Shown in pieces: positions 28,082 through 37,101 of a stretch of DNA of 64,000 nt. The DNA lies in NCBI RefSeq assembly GCF_040459645.1, contig NZ_JARVHQ010000001.1, positions 2,356,001 through 2,420,000 of the forward strand, in the 5' to 3' direction. A model generated the notes under the pieces. The model was not told where the DNA came from, made no database searches, and worked only from the letters and a program-made list of their open reading frames with translations. This DNA comes from Bacillus cereus group sp. RP43. GTDB lineage: Bacteria > Bacillota > Bacilli > Bacillales > Bacillaceae_G. The position numbers and the translations under genes were made by a program. Within the stretch, counting starts at the first letter, position 1; each line of letters opens with the position of its first letter.

Positions 28082-28349
28082 CATTTTAAACATTCCTTTA
28101 GAAAGCCCATTCTTATTAATAGATTTTATTGTATCCATCGGTCCAACGATATAGATTGGGCCAACTTATACTGTATTGCTTAGGAAGTGAAATGGTTATG
28201 GGATAAAAAGATGAAAAGTTTTTTTGAGGACAGTTTTAAAATTTCACATACCGTACTTAAAAAATAAATATAGGAAAACCAAAAAGTAATGTAGAATATA
28301 TCGTACATACGTATATGAAGTCAACATAAAACATAAAAGAGGTGGGCAT
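28082..28349. other. Intergenic region without a gene
   Basis: No credible reading frame is seen. A weak inverted repeat (GGTCCAA 28140-28146 with TTGGGCC 28156-28162) is the only structure noticed. The promoter of the following operon is presumably near its right end. Confidence 0.45.
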
Positions 28350-29033
28350 ATGTTACTTGAAGAAGTAATGCAGCAACTAGAAGAATATGGGACAGAACAA
28401 ACTCGTAAGACATATAAAAACCATGGGGCGAAAGAGCCGTTATTTGGAGTTAGTTTTGCGAATTTAAAATTGTTAAAAAAGAAGATAAAAAAGGATCATG
28501 ATTTAGCAATTTCATTATGGGAAACGAAAAATATGGATGCAATGACTTTAGCAACGATGATTTTAGATCCGAAGGAACTAACGTCAGAACAACTAAATAG
28601 ATGGGTTCAGGATGTTGATTATTATTGTTTAATGGACGTTCTTATGACGGCTATATGTACGTCGCCAATCGCGATAGAAAGAATGGCAGAATGGACGAAG
28701 TCTGATGATGAATGGATTGGAAGAGCAGGTTGGTCATTATTAGCGAATATCGCAATAAAAAATAAAACGTTAGATGATGACTACTTCTTACCGTATTTAG
28801 AAGAGATTAAAGTTCAAATACATAATGAAAAAAATAGAAAAAAGGAAGCAATGAATAGTGCTTTAATTGCGATAGGGATTCGAAATGAAGCTTTAGAGCA
28901 ACAAGCAATTGAAATTTCACGTGAAATTGGAAAAGTAGAAGTTGATCACGGTGAAACGTCATGCAAAACACCAGATGCAGAATCCTATATTAAAAAGACA
29001 CGAGAAAGAGCTGAAAAGAAGAAAGTAAAATAA
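28350..29033 (+). CDS. DNA alkylation repair (AlkD-like HEAT-repeat) protein
   Basis: This 227-residue helical protein has repeated helix pairs. Key stretches are FGVSFANLKLLKKKIKKDHDLAISLWET (about 32-59), WTKSDDEWIGRAGWSLLANIA and KNRKKEAMNSALIAIGIRNEALEQQAI, typical of the alkylation-repair HEAT-like family. AlkC/AlkD members excise N3- and N7-alkylated purines; distant members have other DNA-structure roles. The catalytic Asp/Trp pair of AlkD cannot be confirmed without an alignment. RBS AGAGGTGGG. It is the first gene of a tightly spaced run with the next three. Confidence 0.8.
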   Translation: MLLEEVMQQLEEYGTEQTRKTYKNHGAKEPLFGVSFANLKLLKKKIKKDHDLAISLWETKNMDAMTLATMILDPKELTSEQLNRWVQDVDYYCLMDVLMTAICTSPIAIERMAEWTKSDDEWIGRAGWSLLANIAIKNKTLDDDYFLPYLEEIKVQIHNEKNRKKEAMNSALIAIGIRNEALEQQAIEISREIGKVEVDHGETSCKTPDAESYIKKTRERAEKKKVK

Positions 29034-29049
29034 GAGAAGGAGAAAGGCT

Positions 29050-29751
29050 ATGAAACCACTTGAAGCGGCACAAAGTATTATTACATCACAATTTTCGAAT
29101 TGTGATGTTGCTTTACTAGGGGGAAGTGTTGCTAGAGGAGAGGCTACGAAAACATCTGACCTTGATATTGTAATATTCGACCAAAGTTTGTCATCTTGTT
29201 ATAGAGAATCTTTCTATAGTAATGGTTGGCCTGTTGAAGTATTCGTACATAATTTTGAAACGTACAAAACCTTTTTTAAAAGTGATTGTGAGCGCGGGCG
29301 ACCTTCATTACCTCAATTGGTTTCAGAAGGTATTGTGTTAAAAGGAAAAGATGAAATTGTAGAGATAATCAAAAGAGAAGCAAATGATTTATTAAATAAA
29401 GGTCCTGAAAAATGGTCAGAAGAAACGATGAAGCAGAAGCGCTATTTTATTACGGATACTTTGGATGATTTCATTGGTGCAACAAAGAGAGAAGAAGAAT
29501 TGTTCATCGCAAATCTATTAGCTGATTTAGTACATGAATATGTTTTAAGGATAAATGGTAGGTGGCTTGGAAATTCAAAATGGTTTATTAGGGTGTTAAG
29601 AAGGTATGACGAGCAATATGCAGAACATTTTGTAGCAGCTTTTGATCATTTTTATAAAACAGAGAAGAAAAATGAATTAATTAGTTTTATAGAAAATACG
29701 TTAGAGCAGTATGGAGGAAGAGTTTTTGAAGGGTTTTCTATCGGGAAATGA
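29050..29751 (+). CDS. Nucleotidyltransferase-domain protein
   Basis: This 233-residue protein starts with a pol-beta-type nucleotidyltransferase core: GGSVARGEATKTSDLDIVIF (about 24-43) contains the GS motif and the paired metal-binding Asp residues DLD. A mostly helical C-terminal domain follows (ERGRPSLPQLVSEGI and onward). Such stand-alone enzymes include antibiotic nucleotidyltransferases and MNT-type antitoxins. No HEPN toxin gene is next to it, so a toxin-antitoxin role is not supported. It follows the alkylation-repair gene by 16 bases. Confidence 0.8.
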   Translation: MKPLEAAQSIITSQFSNCDVALLGGSVARGEATKTSDLDIVIFDQSLSSCYRESFYSNGWPVEVFVHNFETYKTFFKSDCERGRPSLPQLVSEGIVLKGKDEIVEIIKREANDLLNKGPEKWSEETMKQKRYFITDTLDDFIGATKREEELFIANLLADLVHEYVLRINGRWLGNSKWFIRVLRRYDEQYAEHFVAAFDHFYKTEKKNELISFIENTLEQYGGRVFEGFSIGK

Positions 29752-29766
29752 AAAGGGGATAGCAAA

Positions 29767-30306
29767 ATGAATGTACCATTCGTTCAATTAAGAGAATTGA
29801 CACAAGACGATGTAGAAGATCGATATCAATGGTCATTAGATACAGAAGTAACAAAGCATTTAGTTGTACCAGATCAATATCCACCGTTCACTCGTGAAGA
29901 TACGAAAAAATGGATTGAAGCATGTATAAGTCGAGAGAATGGTTATGAACAACGAGCTATCGTTACAAAGGAAGGTATACACATTGGATGGGTAGACTTA
30001 AAAAACTTTGATAATACAAATAAAAATGCTGAACTAGGGATTGCAATTGGAAATAAAGAATATTGGGGTAAAGGATATGGAATGGCAGCTCTGTACAATA
30101 TGTTACAAATTGGCTTTTCTGCATTCGAATTAGAAAAAATATGGCTACGAGTAGACGAAGATAATTTACAAGCTAGAAAGAGTTATGAAAAAACAGGATT
30201 TGTTTGTGAAGGAATAATGAGAAATGATAGATTACGTCATGGTAAATTCATTCATCGATATCGTTATAGTATGTTAAAAGAAGAATATCAATCAAATAGT
30301 CTATAA
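29767..30306 (+). CDS. RimJ/RimL-type GNAT acetyltransferase
   Basis: This 179-residue protein matches the Acetyltransf_3 group. It opens with VQLRELTQDDVEDRYQW, has the acetyl-CoA loop KEYWGKGYGMAAL (about 98-110), and closes with YEKTGFVCEGIMRNDRLRHG (about 139-158). The last segment is diagnostic for RimJ/RimL relatives, which acetylate N-terminal amines of proteins or small molecules. It follows the nucleotidyltransferase gene by 15 bases and probably shares its transcript. Confidence 0.87.
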   Translation: MNVPFVQLRELTQDDVEDRYQWSLDTEVTKHLVVPDQYPPFTREDTKKWIEACISRENGYEQRAIVTKEGIHIGWVDLKNFDNTNKNAELGIAIGNKEYWGKGYGMAALYNMLQIGFSAFELEKIWLRVDEDNLQARKSYEKTGFVCEGIMRNDRLRHGKFIHRYRYSMLKEEYQSNSL

Positions 30307-30338
30307 AAATATTATGTAAACTTAAAGGGGATAGAGAA

Positions 30339-30839
30339 ATGATTCGATTACTTACGAAAGAAGATGCAGAAAAATATTGGGACTTACGTTTACAAGCATT
30401 ACAAGTAAATCCAGAGGCATTTGTAACAACTTATGAAGAAGCGGTACGGCAAGAAAATCCTCTTGAGCGAGTTGCAAATAATTTAACATCTAATACTAGC
30501 TGTACATTCGGTGCTTTTAATGAAGAAAATCAATTAACTGGAGTTGTCACTTTACTAACAGAAGAGAAAGAGGCGTATAAGCATAAAGGTCATATCGTTG
30601 CGATGTATGTAGATGCACAAAATAGACGGAACGGTTTGGCACGTGAGTTAATTGCAAATGCAATTCAAAGAGCGAGAGAAATAGAACTAGAGCAATTGAA
30701 CTTAGGTGTTGTATCCACAAACGAACCAGCAAAAAAATTATACGGATTAATGGGCTTTAAAACTTATGGAATTGAAAAGAGAGCTTTAAAGATGAATGGT
30801 GTATATAGTGACGATGAATATATGGTGTTATTTCTTTAA
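30339..30839 (+). CDS. GNAT acetyltransferase
   Basis: This 166-residue single-domain GNAT opens with IRLLTKEDAEKYWDLRLQAL and has the acetyl-CoA binding strand and loop VAMYVDAQNRRNGLARELI (about 87-105). A terminal strand follows with NEPAKKLYGLMGFKTYG. The substrate is unknown. AAAGGGG precedes the ATG. It is the fourth gene of the apparent operon starting at 28350. Confidence 0.85.
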   Translation: MIRLLTKEDAEKYWDLRLQALQVNPEAFVTTYEEAVRQENPLERVANNLTSNTSCTFGAFNEENQLTGVVTLLTEEKEAYKHKGHIVAMYVDAQNRRNGLARELIANAIQRAREIELEQLNLGVVSTNEPAKKLYGLMGFKTYGIEKRALKMNGVYSDDEYMVLFL

Positions 30840-30926
30840 AGAATACATATATAATGAGAATTGCGAATTTTAATTATATTTATTTTGTTGTATAGTATAA
30901 CAAGAAACTAAACAAGGGGTTTTAAA

Positions 30927-31862
30927 ATGAAAGCTATTGCAGTAGGGATATTGGCATCGTTTTTCTTTGCCTTTACCTTTGTTTTAAACCGGTCGATGGA
31001 CTTAGAAGGTGGAAGTTGGATTTGGAGTGCATCTTTACGGTATTACTTTATGGTTCCAATGCTATTACTTATTGTCATGTATAGAGGGAACTTAAAACAA
31101 CTCTTTCAATATATGAAAAACAATCCGAAAGAATGGTTGTTATGGAGTATTGTTGGATTTGGTCTCTTTTATGCACCGCTTAGTTTTGCGGGTGCGTTTG
31201 GACCGGGGTGGCTCGTTGCTTCAACTTGGCAAATTACGATAGTCGCAGGGATTTTATTAACACCATTTTTCGCGGTAGATCCATTACATAAAAAACTTCC
31301 TATGAAGGAATTAGTAATGTCAGGCATTATTTTATTCGGTGTTGTTCTTATGCAAGTAGAACATGCTTCTTTAGGGATTCGTGAAACTGTTTTATGTGTA
31401 GTTCCTGTACTCATTGCAGCGTTTGCGTATCCACTCGGAAATAGAAAAATGATGCAAGTATGTAAGGGCGAATTAGATGTATTCCAACGAGTTCTCGGTA
31501 TGACATTAGCAAGTTTACCATTTTGGTTATTACTATCTGGTTACGAAGTATCTACAAGCGGATTACCGTCAAGTAACCAAGTTTTTCAATGTTTTATCGT
31601 TGCGATTAGTTCCGGTTTAATTGCGACAGTATTATTCTTCTATGCGACAGATCTTGTAAAAGATGATCCGCAAAAATTAGCAACAGTCGAAGCGACACAG
31701 TCCGGTGAAGTTTTATTTGCGTTAGTAGGAGAGCTTATCTGGTTATCTGCTCCAATTCCGTCTTCTTTATCTTGGATTGGAATGAGTCTCGTTATTGTCG
31801 GAATGATACTTCATAGTTATGTAGCTGTAGTTGTGAAAAAAGACGAAAAAATAACAGCGTAA
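30927..31862 (+). CDS. DMT-superfamily transporter (EmrE-like ten-helix type)
   Basis: This 311-residue protein has ten predicted hydrophobic segments in two homologous halves, beginning AVGILASFFFAFTFVLNRSM. It belongs with the drug/metabolite transporters often labelled multidrug resistance efflux transporter family. The substrate is not predictable. A perfect -10-like TATAGTATA upstream near 30890 and RBS AAGGGG suggest its own promoter after the GNAT genes. A strong terminator follows. Confidence 0.82.
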   Translation: MKAIAVGILASFFFAFTFVLNRSMDLEGGSWIWSASLRYYFMVPMLLLIVMYRGNLKQLFQYMKNNPKEWLLWSIVGFGLFYAPLSFAGAFGPGWLVASTWQITIVAGILLTPFFAVDPLHKKLPMKELVMSGIILFGVVLMQVEHASLGIRETVLCVVPVLIAAFAYPLGNRKMMQVCKGELDVFQRVLGMTLASLPFWLLLSGYEVSTSGLPSSNQVFQCFIVAISSGLIATVLFFYATDLVKDDPQKLATVEATQSGEVLFALVGELIWLSAPIPSSLSWIGMSLVIVGMILHSYVAVVVKKDEKITA

Positions 31863-31864
31863 TG

Positions 31865-31900
31865 AGATTAGCTCTTTTTCATAAAGAGCTAATCTTTTTT
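31865..31900 (+). terminator. Terminator after the DMT transporter
   Basis: AGATTAGCTCTTT pairs with AAAGAGCTAATCT, followed by TTTTT. Confidence 0.88.
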
Positions 31901-31919
31901 CATGAAAAGGGATGGCGAT

Positions 31920-32324
31920 ATGATGTTACAGCGTGTTAAGCATATAGAAATAGATCCAATTAAGAAAGTGTTAAAGCATGCGACTGGTCCGAGTGAAGTA
32001 AGCTTAATAAAAGCAGTTTCATTGTATGAAAATAATCATGCAGTACTATATAAATATTGGAATAAGGGTTGCATAGGTATAGCGCTAATTCATACAAATA
32101 GAGCGAGAATATGTCACATAGCGGTTTCTAAAAAATATCGCAATCAAGGAATTGCACTTCAAATGATTAAAGAAATAATTAGGAAATATGAGTTAACATA
32201 TATTGAGGCTGAGACAGACAAAGAGGCAGTCGGATTTTACAAGAAATGTAACTTTAAGATTGAAAGTTTGGGAGAAAAATACCCGGGGGTAGAAAGGTTT
32301 TATTGTTATTTAGAGAATGAATAA
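31920..32324 (+). CDS. Small GNAT acetyltransferase
   Basis: This 134-residue protein is a minimal GNAT: ICHIAVSKKYRNQGIALQMIKEII (about 62-85) holds the acetyl-CoA loop, and EAVGFYKKCNFKIESLG forms the last helix and strand. ATG 31920 is preferred because AAAAGGG ends 8 bases upstream; the ATG at 31902 has no RBS and overlaps the preceding terminator. The substrate is unknown. Confidence 0.82.
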   Translation: MMLQRVKHIEIDPIKKVLKHATGPSEVSLIKAVSLYENNHAVLYKYWNKGCIGIALIHTNRARICHIAVSKKYRNQGIALQMIKEIIRKYELTYIEAETDKEAVGFYKKCNFKIESLGEKYPGVERFYCYLENE

Positions 32325-32326
32325 AA

Positions 32327-32362
32327 TAAAGAGCTCACCATTTGTGATGGACTCTTTCATAT
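32327..32362. terminator. Hairpin between convergent GNAT and lipoprotein genes
   Basis: AAAGAG (with CTC nearby) at about 32328-32337 pairs with GGACTCTTT at about 32348-32356. The stem is imperfect. Confidence 0.5.
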
Positions 32363-32403
32363 GAGTATAAAGTTTAAATTAAGATTGCTAGAGTGAAAGT
32401 TTT

Positions 32404-32853
32404 TCATTGCTGTGATGTAACGCTTTCATTTTGTTTCATTACAAAAATTTTCTTACCATCTTCATCTACAATTTTAATAGAATCTCTAAGTTTAGGCACA
32501 CCGATATACATAACAGGGTTTTTATCTTTTCCTTTGTTTTTTTCAATACGTAAGACGATAACGGATGTATCTTTTTCGTCTTTAACTTCTTTTACTGTAA
32601 TTTTATCGTTTTTATACTTTTCTCCAAATGCTAAATATACCATTCTCTTTCCTTCACTAATGCTATCATTTGAGTAATGAATCATAGTTGGATCTTCTTG
32701 TGCTTTTTCGTATAAGTGTGAAGGACCATATCCACCTTCGTTATATCTAGACTTTTCTAACACCCAAAAATCTTCATATTCATTATTAGAAAAAGTACAG
32801 CCACTTAAGCTAATAATTCCTAATATGAAAAGGGGTAATATAATTTTCTTCAT
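32404..32853 (-). CDS. Lipoprotein of unknown function
   Basis: This 149-residue protein has a lipoprotein signal (MKKIILPLFILGIISLSGC) with lipobox LSGC. The mature part is hydrophilic with alternating beta-type stretches (KITVKEVKDEKDTSVIVLRIEK). I do not recognise a family. The ATG at 32853 is preferred because GGAAGG lies 8 bases upstream; the in-frame GTG at 32862 lies inside that RBS. It is convergent with the preceding GNAT gene and divergent from the AAC(3) gene. Confidence 0.72.
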   Translation of the reverse strand: MKKIILPLFILGIISLSGCTFSNNEYEDFWVLEKSRYNEGGYGPSHLYEKAQEDPTMIHYSNDSISEGKRMVYLAFGEKYKNDKITVKEVKDEKDTSVIVLRIEKNKGKDKNPVMYIGVPKLRDSIKIVDEDGKKIFVMKQNESVTSQQ

Positions 32854-33019
32854 TGTGTTCACCTTCCTTTATTAATTTCAAATAAACATACCATAATTTA
32901 ACTGTTTTCGATATGATAAGAACGATAGGTGTATAGTGATATAAATGATTATGTTAAAAATTAAGAAAAATATGATAATATATGTATGTATTAGTTTAAA
33001 GCAAAATGGGGGAACAATC

Positions 33020-33826
33020 GTGAAAATGAATGAAATAGTGGCGAGTACACAACTTCCAAATACAATCGAAACAATTACTAATGATTTAAAAGAATTAGGG
33101 ATAGAAAAAGGAATGACAGTTATTGTTCATTCATCATTAAGTTCGATCGGTTGGATATCTGGTGGGACAGTTGCCGTAGTAGAAGCGTTAATGAAAGTTG
33201 TTACAGAAGAAGGAACGATAATTATGCCAACTCAATCTTCAGATTTATCTGATCCAAAACATTGGTCAAGACCACCTGTACCAGAAGAGTGGTGGCAAAT
33301 TATCCGGGATAACGTCCCAGCATTTGACCCACGTATAACACCAACAAGGGCAATGGGAAAAGTAGTTGAATGTTTTCGTACATATCCGAATGTATTGCGC
33401 AGTAATCATCCGCTCAGTAGTTTTGCAGCATGGGGGAAATACGCAGAAGAAATTACAGCGAATCATTCACTTTCCATAAGTTTTGGTGAAGAATCGCCAT
33501 TACGAAAAATATACGATTTAGATGGATACATATTATTACTTGGTGTCGGTTATGACTCCAATACGTCCATACATTTATCTGAGGTACGTACAGGTGCACG
33601 CGAGTTAATAAAGGTAGGAGCGCCTATTATAGAAGAAGGTGTAAGGGTATGGAAAGAATTCGTTGAAATGGATTACGATTCTGACACGTTTGTAGAAATC
33701 GGAGTTGAATATGAGCTTAAAGGAACAGTTACGCGTGGGAAGATAGGGAATGCGACGTGCCGTTTTATGAGGCAGCGTGATGCAGTTGACTTTGGAACAG
33801 AGTGGTTTCGTGCGAAAAATCAGTAA
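33020..33826 (+). CDS. AAC(3)-family aminoglycoside N-acetyltransferase
   Basis: This 268-residue protein belongs to the AAC(3)/YokD family, which is structurally distinct from GNATs. Visible conserved stretches are [16 protein letters not shown] (about 37-52), [25 protein letters not shown] and [16 protein letters not shown] (about 174-189). A B. anthracis relative of this type has been studied structurally; relatives acetylate 3-amino groups of aminoglycosides or unknown amines. GTG 33020 is preferred since GGGGG lies 7 bases upstream; the longer frame from 32945 is unlikely. The next gene follows within 12 bases, so they are likely co-transcribed. Confidence 0.88.
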   Translation: MKMNEIVASTQLPNTIETITNDLKELGIEKGMTVIVHSSLSSIGWISGGTVAVVEALMKVVTEEGTIIMPTQSSDLSDPKHWSRPPVPEEWWQIIRDNVPAFDPRITPTRAMGKVVECFRTYPNVLRSNHPLSSFAAWGKYAEEITANHSLSISFGEESPLRKIYDLDGYILLLGVGYDSNTSIHLSEVRTGARELIKVGAPIIEEGVRVWKEFVEMDYDSDTFVEIGVEYELKGTVTRGKIGNATCRFMRQRDAVDFGTEWFRAKNQ

Positions 33827-33838
33827 GGGATGGTTATT

Positions 33839-34534
33839 ATGCAGGGGAAAAAAGTATTAATTACGAGCGGCGGCTGCCTAGAAAAATGGGATCAAGTACG
33901 CGGACATACAAATTTAGCAAAAGGTACGATTGGAAGAATTATGGCGGAAGAGCTTATGGCAAAAGGAGCACATGTTATATATTTGCATGGCTATTTTGCT
34001 GAGAAGCCAATGGGTGTAAATAACCAATTAGAATTGCACCCATTTGAGGGGATTATTGATTTACAAGATAAGATGAAAAGTATTATTACACATGAAAAAG
34101 TAGATGCGGTTATTATGGCTGCAGCTGGCTCAGATTGGGTTGTCGAAAAGATTTGTGATCAAGATGGAACTGTTCTTAATATGAACGGAAAGATTTCAAG
34201 TGATATCGCACCAATTATTCATTTTCAAAAAGCGCCAAAAGTATTAAAACAAATAAAGAGTTGGGATCCAGAAACGATACTCGTTGGCTTTAAACTGGAA
34301 AGTGACGTAAATGAAGCAGAACTTATTGAAAGAGCCAGCAAAAGAATGGAAAGTGCAAAAGCGAGTGTAATGGTAGCGAACTCACCGCATTCTTTATATT
34401 CTCGCGGTGCTGTACATCACGTTATTGGACAAGATGGTAACGTGAAGTTATGTAATGGGAAAGATGAAACTGCAAAAGAAATTGTCAATATGTTAGGGCA
34501 TTTATGCAATCGTATTACTGCTATGGAAATTTAA
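33839..34534 (+). CDS. CoaB-like (phosphopantothenoylcysteine synthetase domain) protein
   Basis: This 231-residue protein matches the DFP/CoaB domain without the flavin CoaC half. It has KKVLITSGGCLEKWDQVRGHTN (about 4-25), the TSGG loop, AVIMAAAGSDWVV (about 92-104), ILVGFKLESD (about 146-155), and a VMVANSPHSLYSRG segment. CoaB ligates cysteine to phosphopantothenate using CTP. Since Bacillus has a fused CoaBC elsewhere, this stand-alone copy may have another substrate. ATG 33839 is preferred (AAGGGATGG upstream); ATG 33830 lies inside the RBS. It sits directly after the AAC(3) gene. Confidence 0.75.
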   Translation: MQGKKVLITSGGCLEKWDQVRGHTNLAKGTIGRIMAEELMAKGAHVIYLHGYFAEKPMGVNNQLELHPFEGIIDLQDKMKSIITHEKVDAVIMAAAGSDWVVEKICDQDGTVLNMNGKISSDIAPIIHFQKAPKVLKQIKSWDPETILVGFKLESDVNEAELIERASKRMESAKASVMVANSPHSLYSRGAVHHVIGQDGNVKLCNGKDETAKEIVNMLGHLCNRITAMEI

Positions 34535-34580
34535 GCTTTTAGAAAGAGCCGTAGTCGCATAGTATATAATGGAGTTAATA

Positions 34581-34660
34581 TTAAATTAGTGGGGGAACGT
34601 ATCCCTCACTGATTATTAAATTGAGCCAATAGAATAGGCCATTAGCTGCCCGTAAATGTG
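34581..34660 (-). repeat. bcr1-like element D, degenerate and reverse-oriented
   Basis: TAGTGGGGGAACG, CCTCACTGATTATTAA and CTGCCCGTAAATG appear in the same order as in the reverse complement of the full copies at 39642 and 48017. The element is shortened by an internal deletion and lacks a clear TTTAT duplication. It lies in the gap between the CoaB-like and TPR genes. Confidence 0.6.
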
Positions 34661-34707
34661 TAATACATGATATATGCATAATGAACATTTTGTGAGGAGT
34701 GGATTGT

Positions 34708-35181
34708 ATGGAACATTTATTAAAGCAAGCTATTAAACTTAGAAATGAAAAAAAATATGCGCAGTCTAGAGAGATACTTATAGGATTAACAAACTTTACG
34801 AGGGATGCAGAAGTGCTATATCAATGCGCTTGGATACATGATGCCATGGGTCTTGAAACGGAGGCGGTTCCTTATTATGAACAGGCAATTGCGAACGGAC
34901 TTGATGGTGAATCCCTTCGCGGTGCGTATATCGGTCTTGGCAGTACGTATCGTTGTATAGGGGAATATGATAAAGCAATTACTGTATTAGAAGCAGGGAT
35001 AAAGAAATTCCCAGAAAATGATGTAATGAAAGTGTTTTTATCATTAGCAAAATACAATGTGAAAGATCATGAAGAAGCGGTGAAATTATTGCTTGAAACG
35101 GTCGTAAAAGTAGATGAGGTAAAAGAATTTGAACGTGCTATCTCATTTTATAAAGATAATTTAAATGAGGTCTTTAAATAG
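34708..35181 (+). CDS. Tetratricopeptide-repeat protein
   Basis: This 157-residue, fully helical protein has TPR-type helix pairs: AEVLYQCAWIHDAMGLETEAVPYYEQAI and LGSTYRCIGEYDKAITVLEAGIKKFPEN are the clearest, with a shorter one before and after. It probably mediates protein contacts; the partner is unknown. ATG 34708 is preferred because TGAGGAG lies 8 bases upstream. The membrane protein gene starts 12 bases after the stop, so the two are likely an operon and may work together. Confidence 0.8.
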   Translation: MEHLLKQAIKLRNEKKYAQSREILIGLTNFTRDAEVLYQCAWIHDAMGLETEAVPYYEQAIANGLDGESLRGAYIGLGSTYRCIGEYDKAITVLEAGIKKFPENDVMKVFLSLAKYNVKDHEEAVKLLLETVVKVDEVKEFERAISFYKDNLNEVFK

Positions 35182-35193
35182 AGGAGAGAAGGA

Positions 35194-36243
35194 ATGAATC
35201 CATCAATTTCACGAAGGAAAAAAGGTATTTGGATTGGACTCGTATCTTTAATTATGTTGTCAAATTATTTATTGTATGCCCTTCCAATAATGCCAGCTGC
35301 CCCGAAAGAAGTAGTCCTCGGTTCATTATTAGATTTTATGTTTGTAATTCCAGTCATCACATATTTCTTTATTATACGGAAAAGATATTCGTTAACGTAT
35401 ATGTTTCCTGTAGTTATAGCTGGATATGTATTCGCAAGATTTATAATTCCTAATGATTATTTACAAGCTTTTTCATTTGTTTCGTATGTAATAGTTGCTG
35501 GAGAAATTGCGTTCGTATGTTTTGAACTGTTTCTTATATATAAAATTATAAGAGTACTTCCTAAAATAATAAAACGATATAAAGAATATCGAAGTGAGTA
35601 TTCTTCATTTTCTTATGCGATTGATGCAGCATTTGATGTTAATATGAAGAGAAGTAAGACAGTAAATATCATTCTAACAGAGTGTAAATTACTCTATTAT
35701 GCTTTTTTATCGTGGCGTGAAAAAGTACTAGAAAATGAATTCACATATTCATATCATAAGAAGACCGGTGCAATAGGTGTTTATATCATGATTATTCATG
35801 CAACATTAATTGAAAGTATCAGTTTTCATTATTTACTTCATCAATGGAATCCAGCTATAGCTTGGATTTTACTCATTTTGAACATATATGCGATGGTTTA
35901 TTTTTTAGCTGAAATACAAGCGATGCGTAAAAATCCAATTGTCGTAACAGAAGAACAAGTTATCATTCAAATTGGATTAGGAAAGAAAGTTGTATTGCCA
36001 TTTACACAAATTGATAACATTGTGTTTTATAAAGGTGAATCTTTAACGAAAGAAGAAGAGAAAGAGGTTCTTGACGCAACTGTTATGGAATTTATAAAGG
36101 AACCTGCAACTTTTGAAATAACGTTAAAAGAGCCAATTAAAGCGCAGTTGTTATATGGATTTTCTAAAACAGTAAGTCGTGTCCATTTAAATGTTGATAA
36201 TGAACGGAAATTTTATGATGCGGTTATGGAGAAGTTAAAATAG
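35194..36243 (+). CDS. Multipass membrane protein with C-terminal cytosolic domain
   Basis: This 349-residue protein has about six membrane helices (14-36, 45-63, 68-88, 95-123, 196-214, 219-243). A soluble C-terminal region (about 250-349, starting NPIVVTEEQVIIQIGLGKK) has the alternating strand pattern of small PH-like domains, KVVLPFTQIDNIVFY being typical of bacterial PH domains. I cannot name a family with certainty. It follows the TPR gene by 12 bases with RBS AGAGGAG. Confidence 0.7.
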   Translation: MNPSISRRKKGIWIGLVSLIMLSNYLLYALPIMPAAPKEVVLGSLLDFMFVIPVITYFFIIRKRYSLTYMFPVVIAGYVFARFIIPNDYLQAFSFVSYVIVAGEIAFVCFELFLIYKIIRVLPKIIKRYKEYRSEYSSFSYAIDAAFDVNMKRSKTVNIILTECKLLYYAFLSWREKVLENEFTYSYHKKTGAIGVYIMIIHATLIESISFHYLLHQWNPAIAWILLILNIYAMVYFLAEIQAMRKNPIVVTEEQVIIQIGLGKKVVLPFTQIDNIVFYKGESLTKEEEKEVLDATVMEFIKEPATFEITLKEPIKAQLLYGFSKTVSRVHLNVDNERKFYDAVMEKLK

Positions 36244-36351
36244 GAGTAAAATGCTAAAGTCTCACCGTGCGTTTGGTGTATATGGAGTTTGTATTGAAAA
36301 AAATAAAAGACCATATATGAATTGTGGTTAATAAAATAGTAGTAGTTCATT

Positions 36352-36380
36352 AACTCCTTCCATTATAGAAGGAGTTTTTA
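36352..36380 (+). terminator. Terminator after the membrane protein gene
   Basis: AACTCCTTC pairs with GAAGGAGTT, followed by TTTTA. It is about 110 bases after the stop, so it may end a short untranslated tail. Confidence 0.75.
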
Positions 36381-36470
36381 TGATGCGGAATACGGTATAC
36401 TTTCTTAATCAGGAGCGTAAAGGATATAATTAAAACGGACGCATTATATGATAGAAGGGGTAACTAAAAA

Positions 36471-36998
36471 ATGAATTGTTTACGTACATCAAGGATTGAA
36501 ATTATAGAAAGAAAAATACGTTACGATTCTACAACTGTAGATCATGTTTGTTTATTAGTAGAAGCACAACCGAAGAGAATCGTACTATTTCATGAGGTAC
36601 AGTATCCTTTTACTATGACAGCAAAGGAAATAAAATTAACTATTCCTAAAGGTAGTTATACAACCGCGTATTACTGGGGAAATCGTCCGTATAATTTATA
36701 CATATGGAGAGATAGTGCAGGACAATATCTAGGTTCATATTTTAATATTGTAAAAAACACAAACATAACAAATGAGTTAGTATCCTTTGAAGATTTAATT
36801 ATTGATATTATGGTTCTTCCTAACGGTGAATATTTCATATTAGATGAAGATGAATTACCTGAGTCATTAGATAAATTTGAGAATGGTTATGTGAAAGAAG
36901 CTCTTAACGTATTAACGGATACAGTTCATGTCTTCTTACCTCAAATGATTTTAGAAACGGAGACTATATTTAAACAGAAAGAGATTTTTTCTACATGA
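36471..36998 (+). CDS. DUF402-domain protein
   Basis: This 175-residue protein shows the DUF402 core: YIWRDSAGQYLGSYFNIV (about 82-99), VSFEDLIIDIMVLPNGEYFILDEDELPES (about 105-133). The Asp and Glu residues (LDEDE) and conserved Tyr are those thought to bind metal in this fold. Relatives include the nucleoside di/triphosphatase YgaC/NtdP and FomD, so a phosphate-ester hydrolase is possible. RBS GAAGGGG. It is a single gene followed by a terminator. Confidence 0.72.
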   Translation: MNCLRTSRIEIIERKIRYDSTTVDHVCLLVEAQPKRIVLFHEVQYPFTMTAKEIKLTIPKGSYTTAYYWGNRPYNLYIWRDSAGQYLGSYFNIVKNTNITNELVSFEDLIIDIMVLPNGEYFILDEDELPESLDKFENGYVKEALNVLTDTVHVFLPQMILETETIFKQKEIFST

Positions 36999-37006
36999 AA
37001 AATAAA

Positions 37007-37037
37007 AAAACTCGCAGCTTAATAGCTTGCGGGTTTT
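37007..37037 (+). terminator. Terminator of the DUF402 gene
   Basis: AAAACTCGCAGCT pairs with AGCTTGCGGGTTTT. Confidence 0.8.
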
Positions 37038-37101
37038 CGTCGTAAACAATTAAAAAATATGATAAAATTAAGAGGTAACTTATGGTACGGCTGGTTGTTC
37101 A

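Noticed and set aside
29050..29751. Nucleotidyltransferase as an MNT/HEPN toxin-antitoxin pair
   Set aside because: The neighbours are a HEAT-repeat repair protein and a GNAT, with no HEPN-type gene.
33020..33826. AAC(3) gene as a recently acquired resistance gene
   Set aside because: No integron, IS or transposon sequence flanks it, and its composition resembles its neighbours; related genes are chromosomal in this group.
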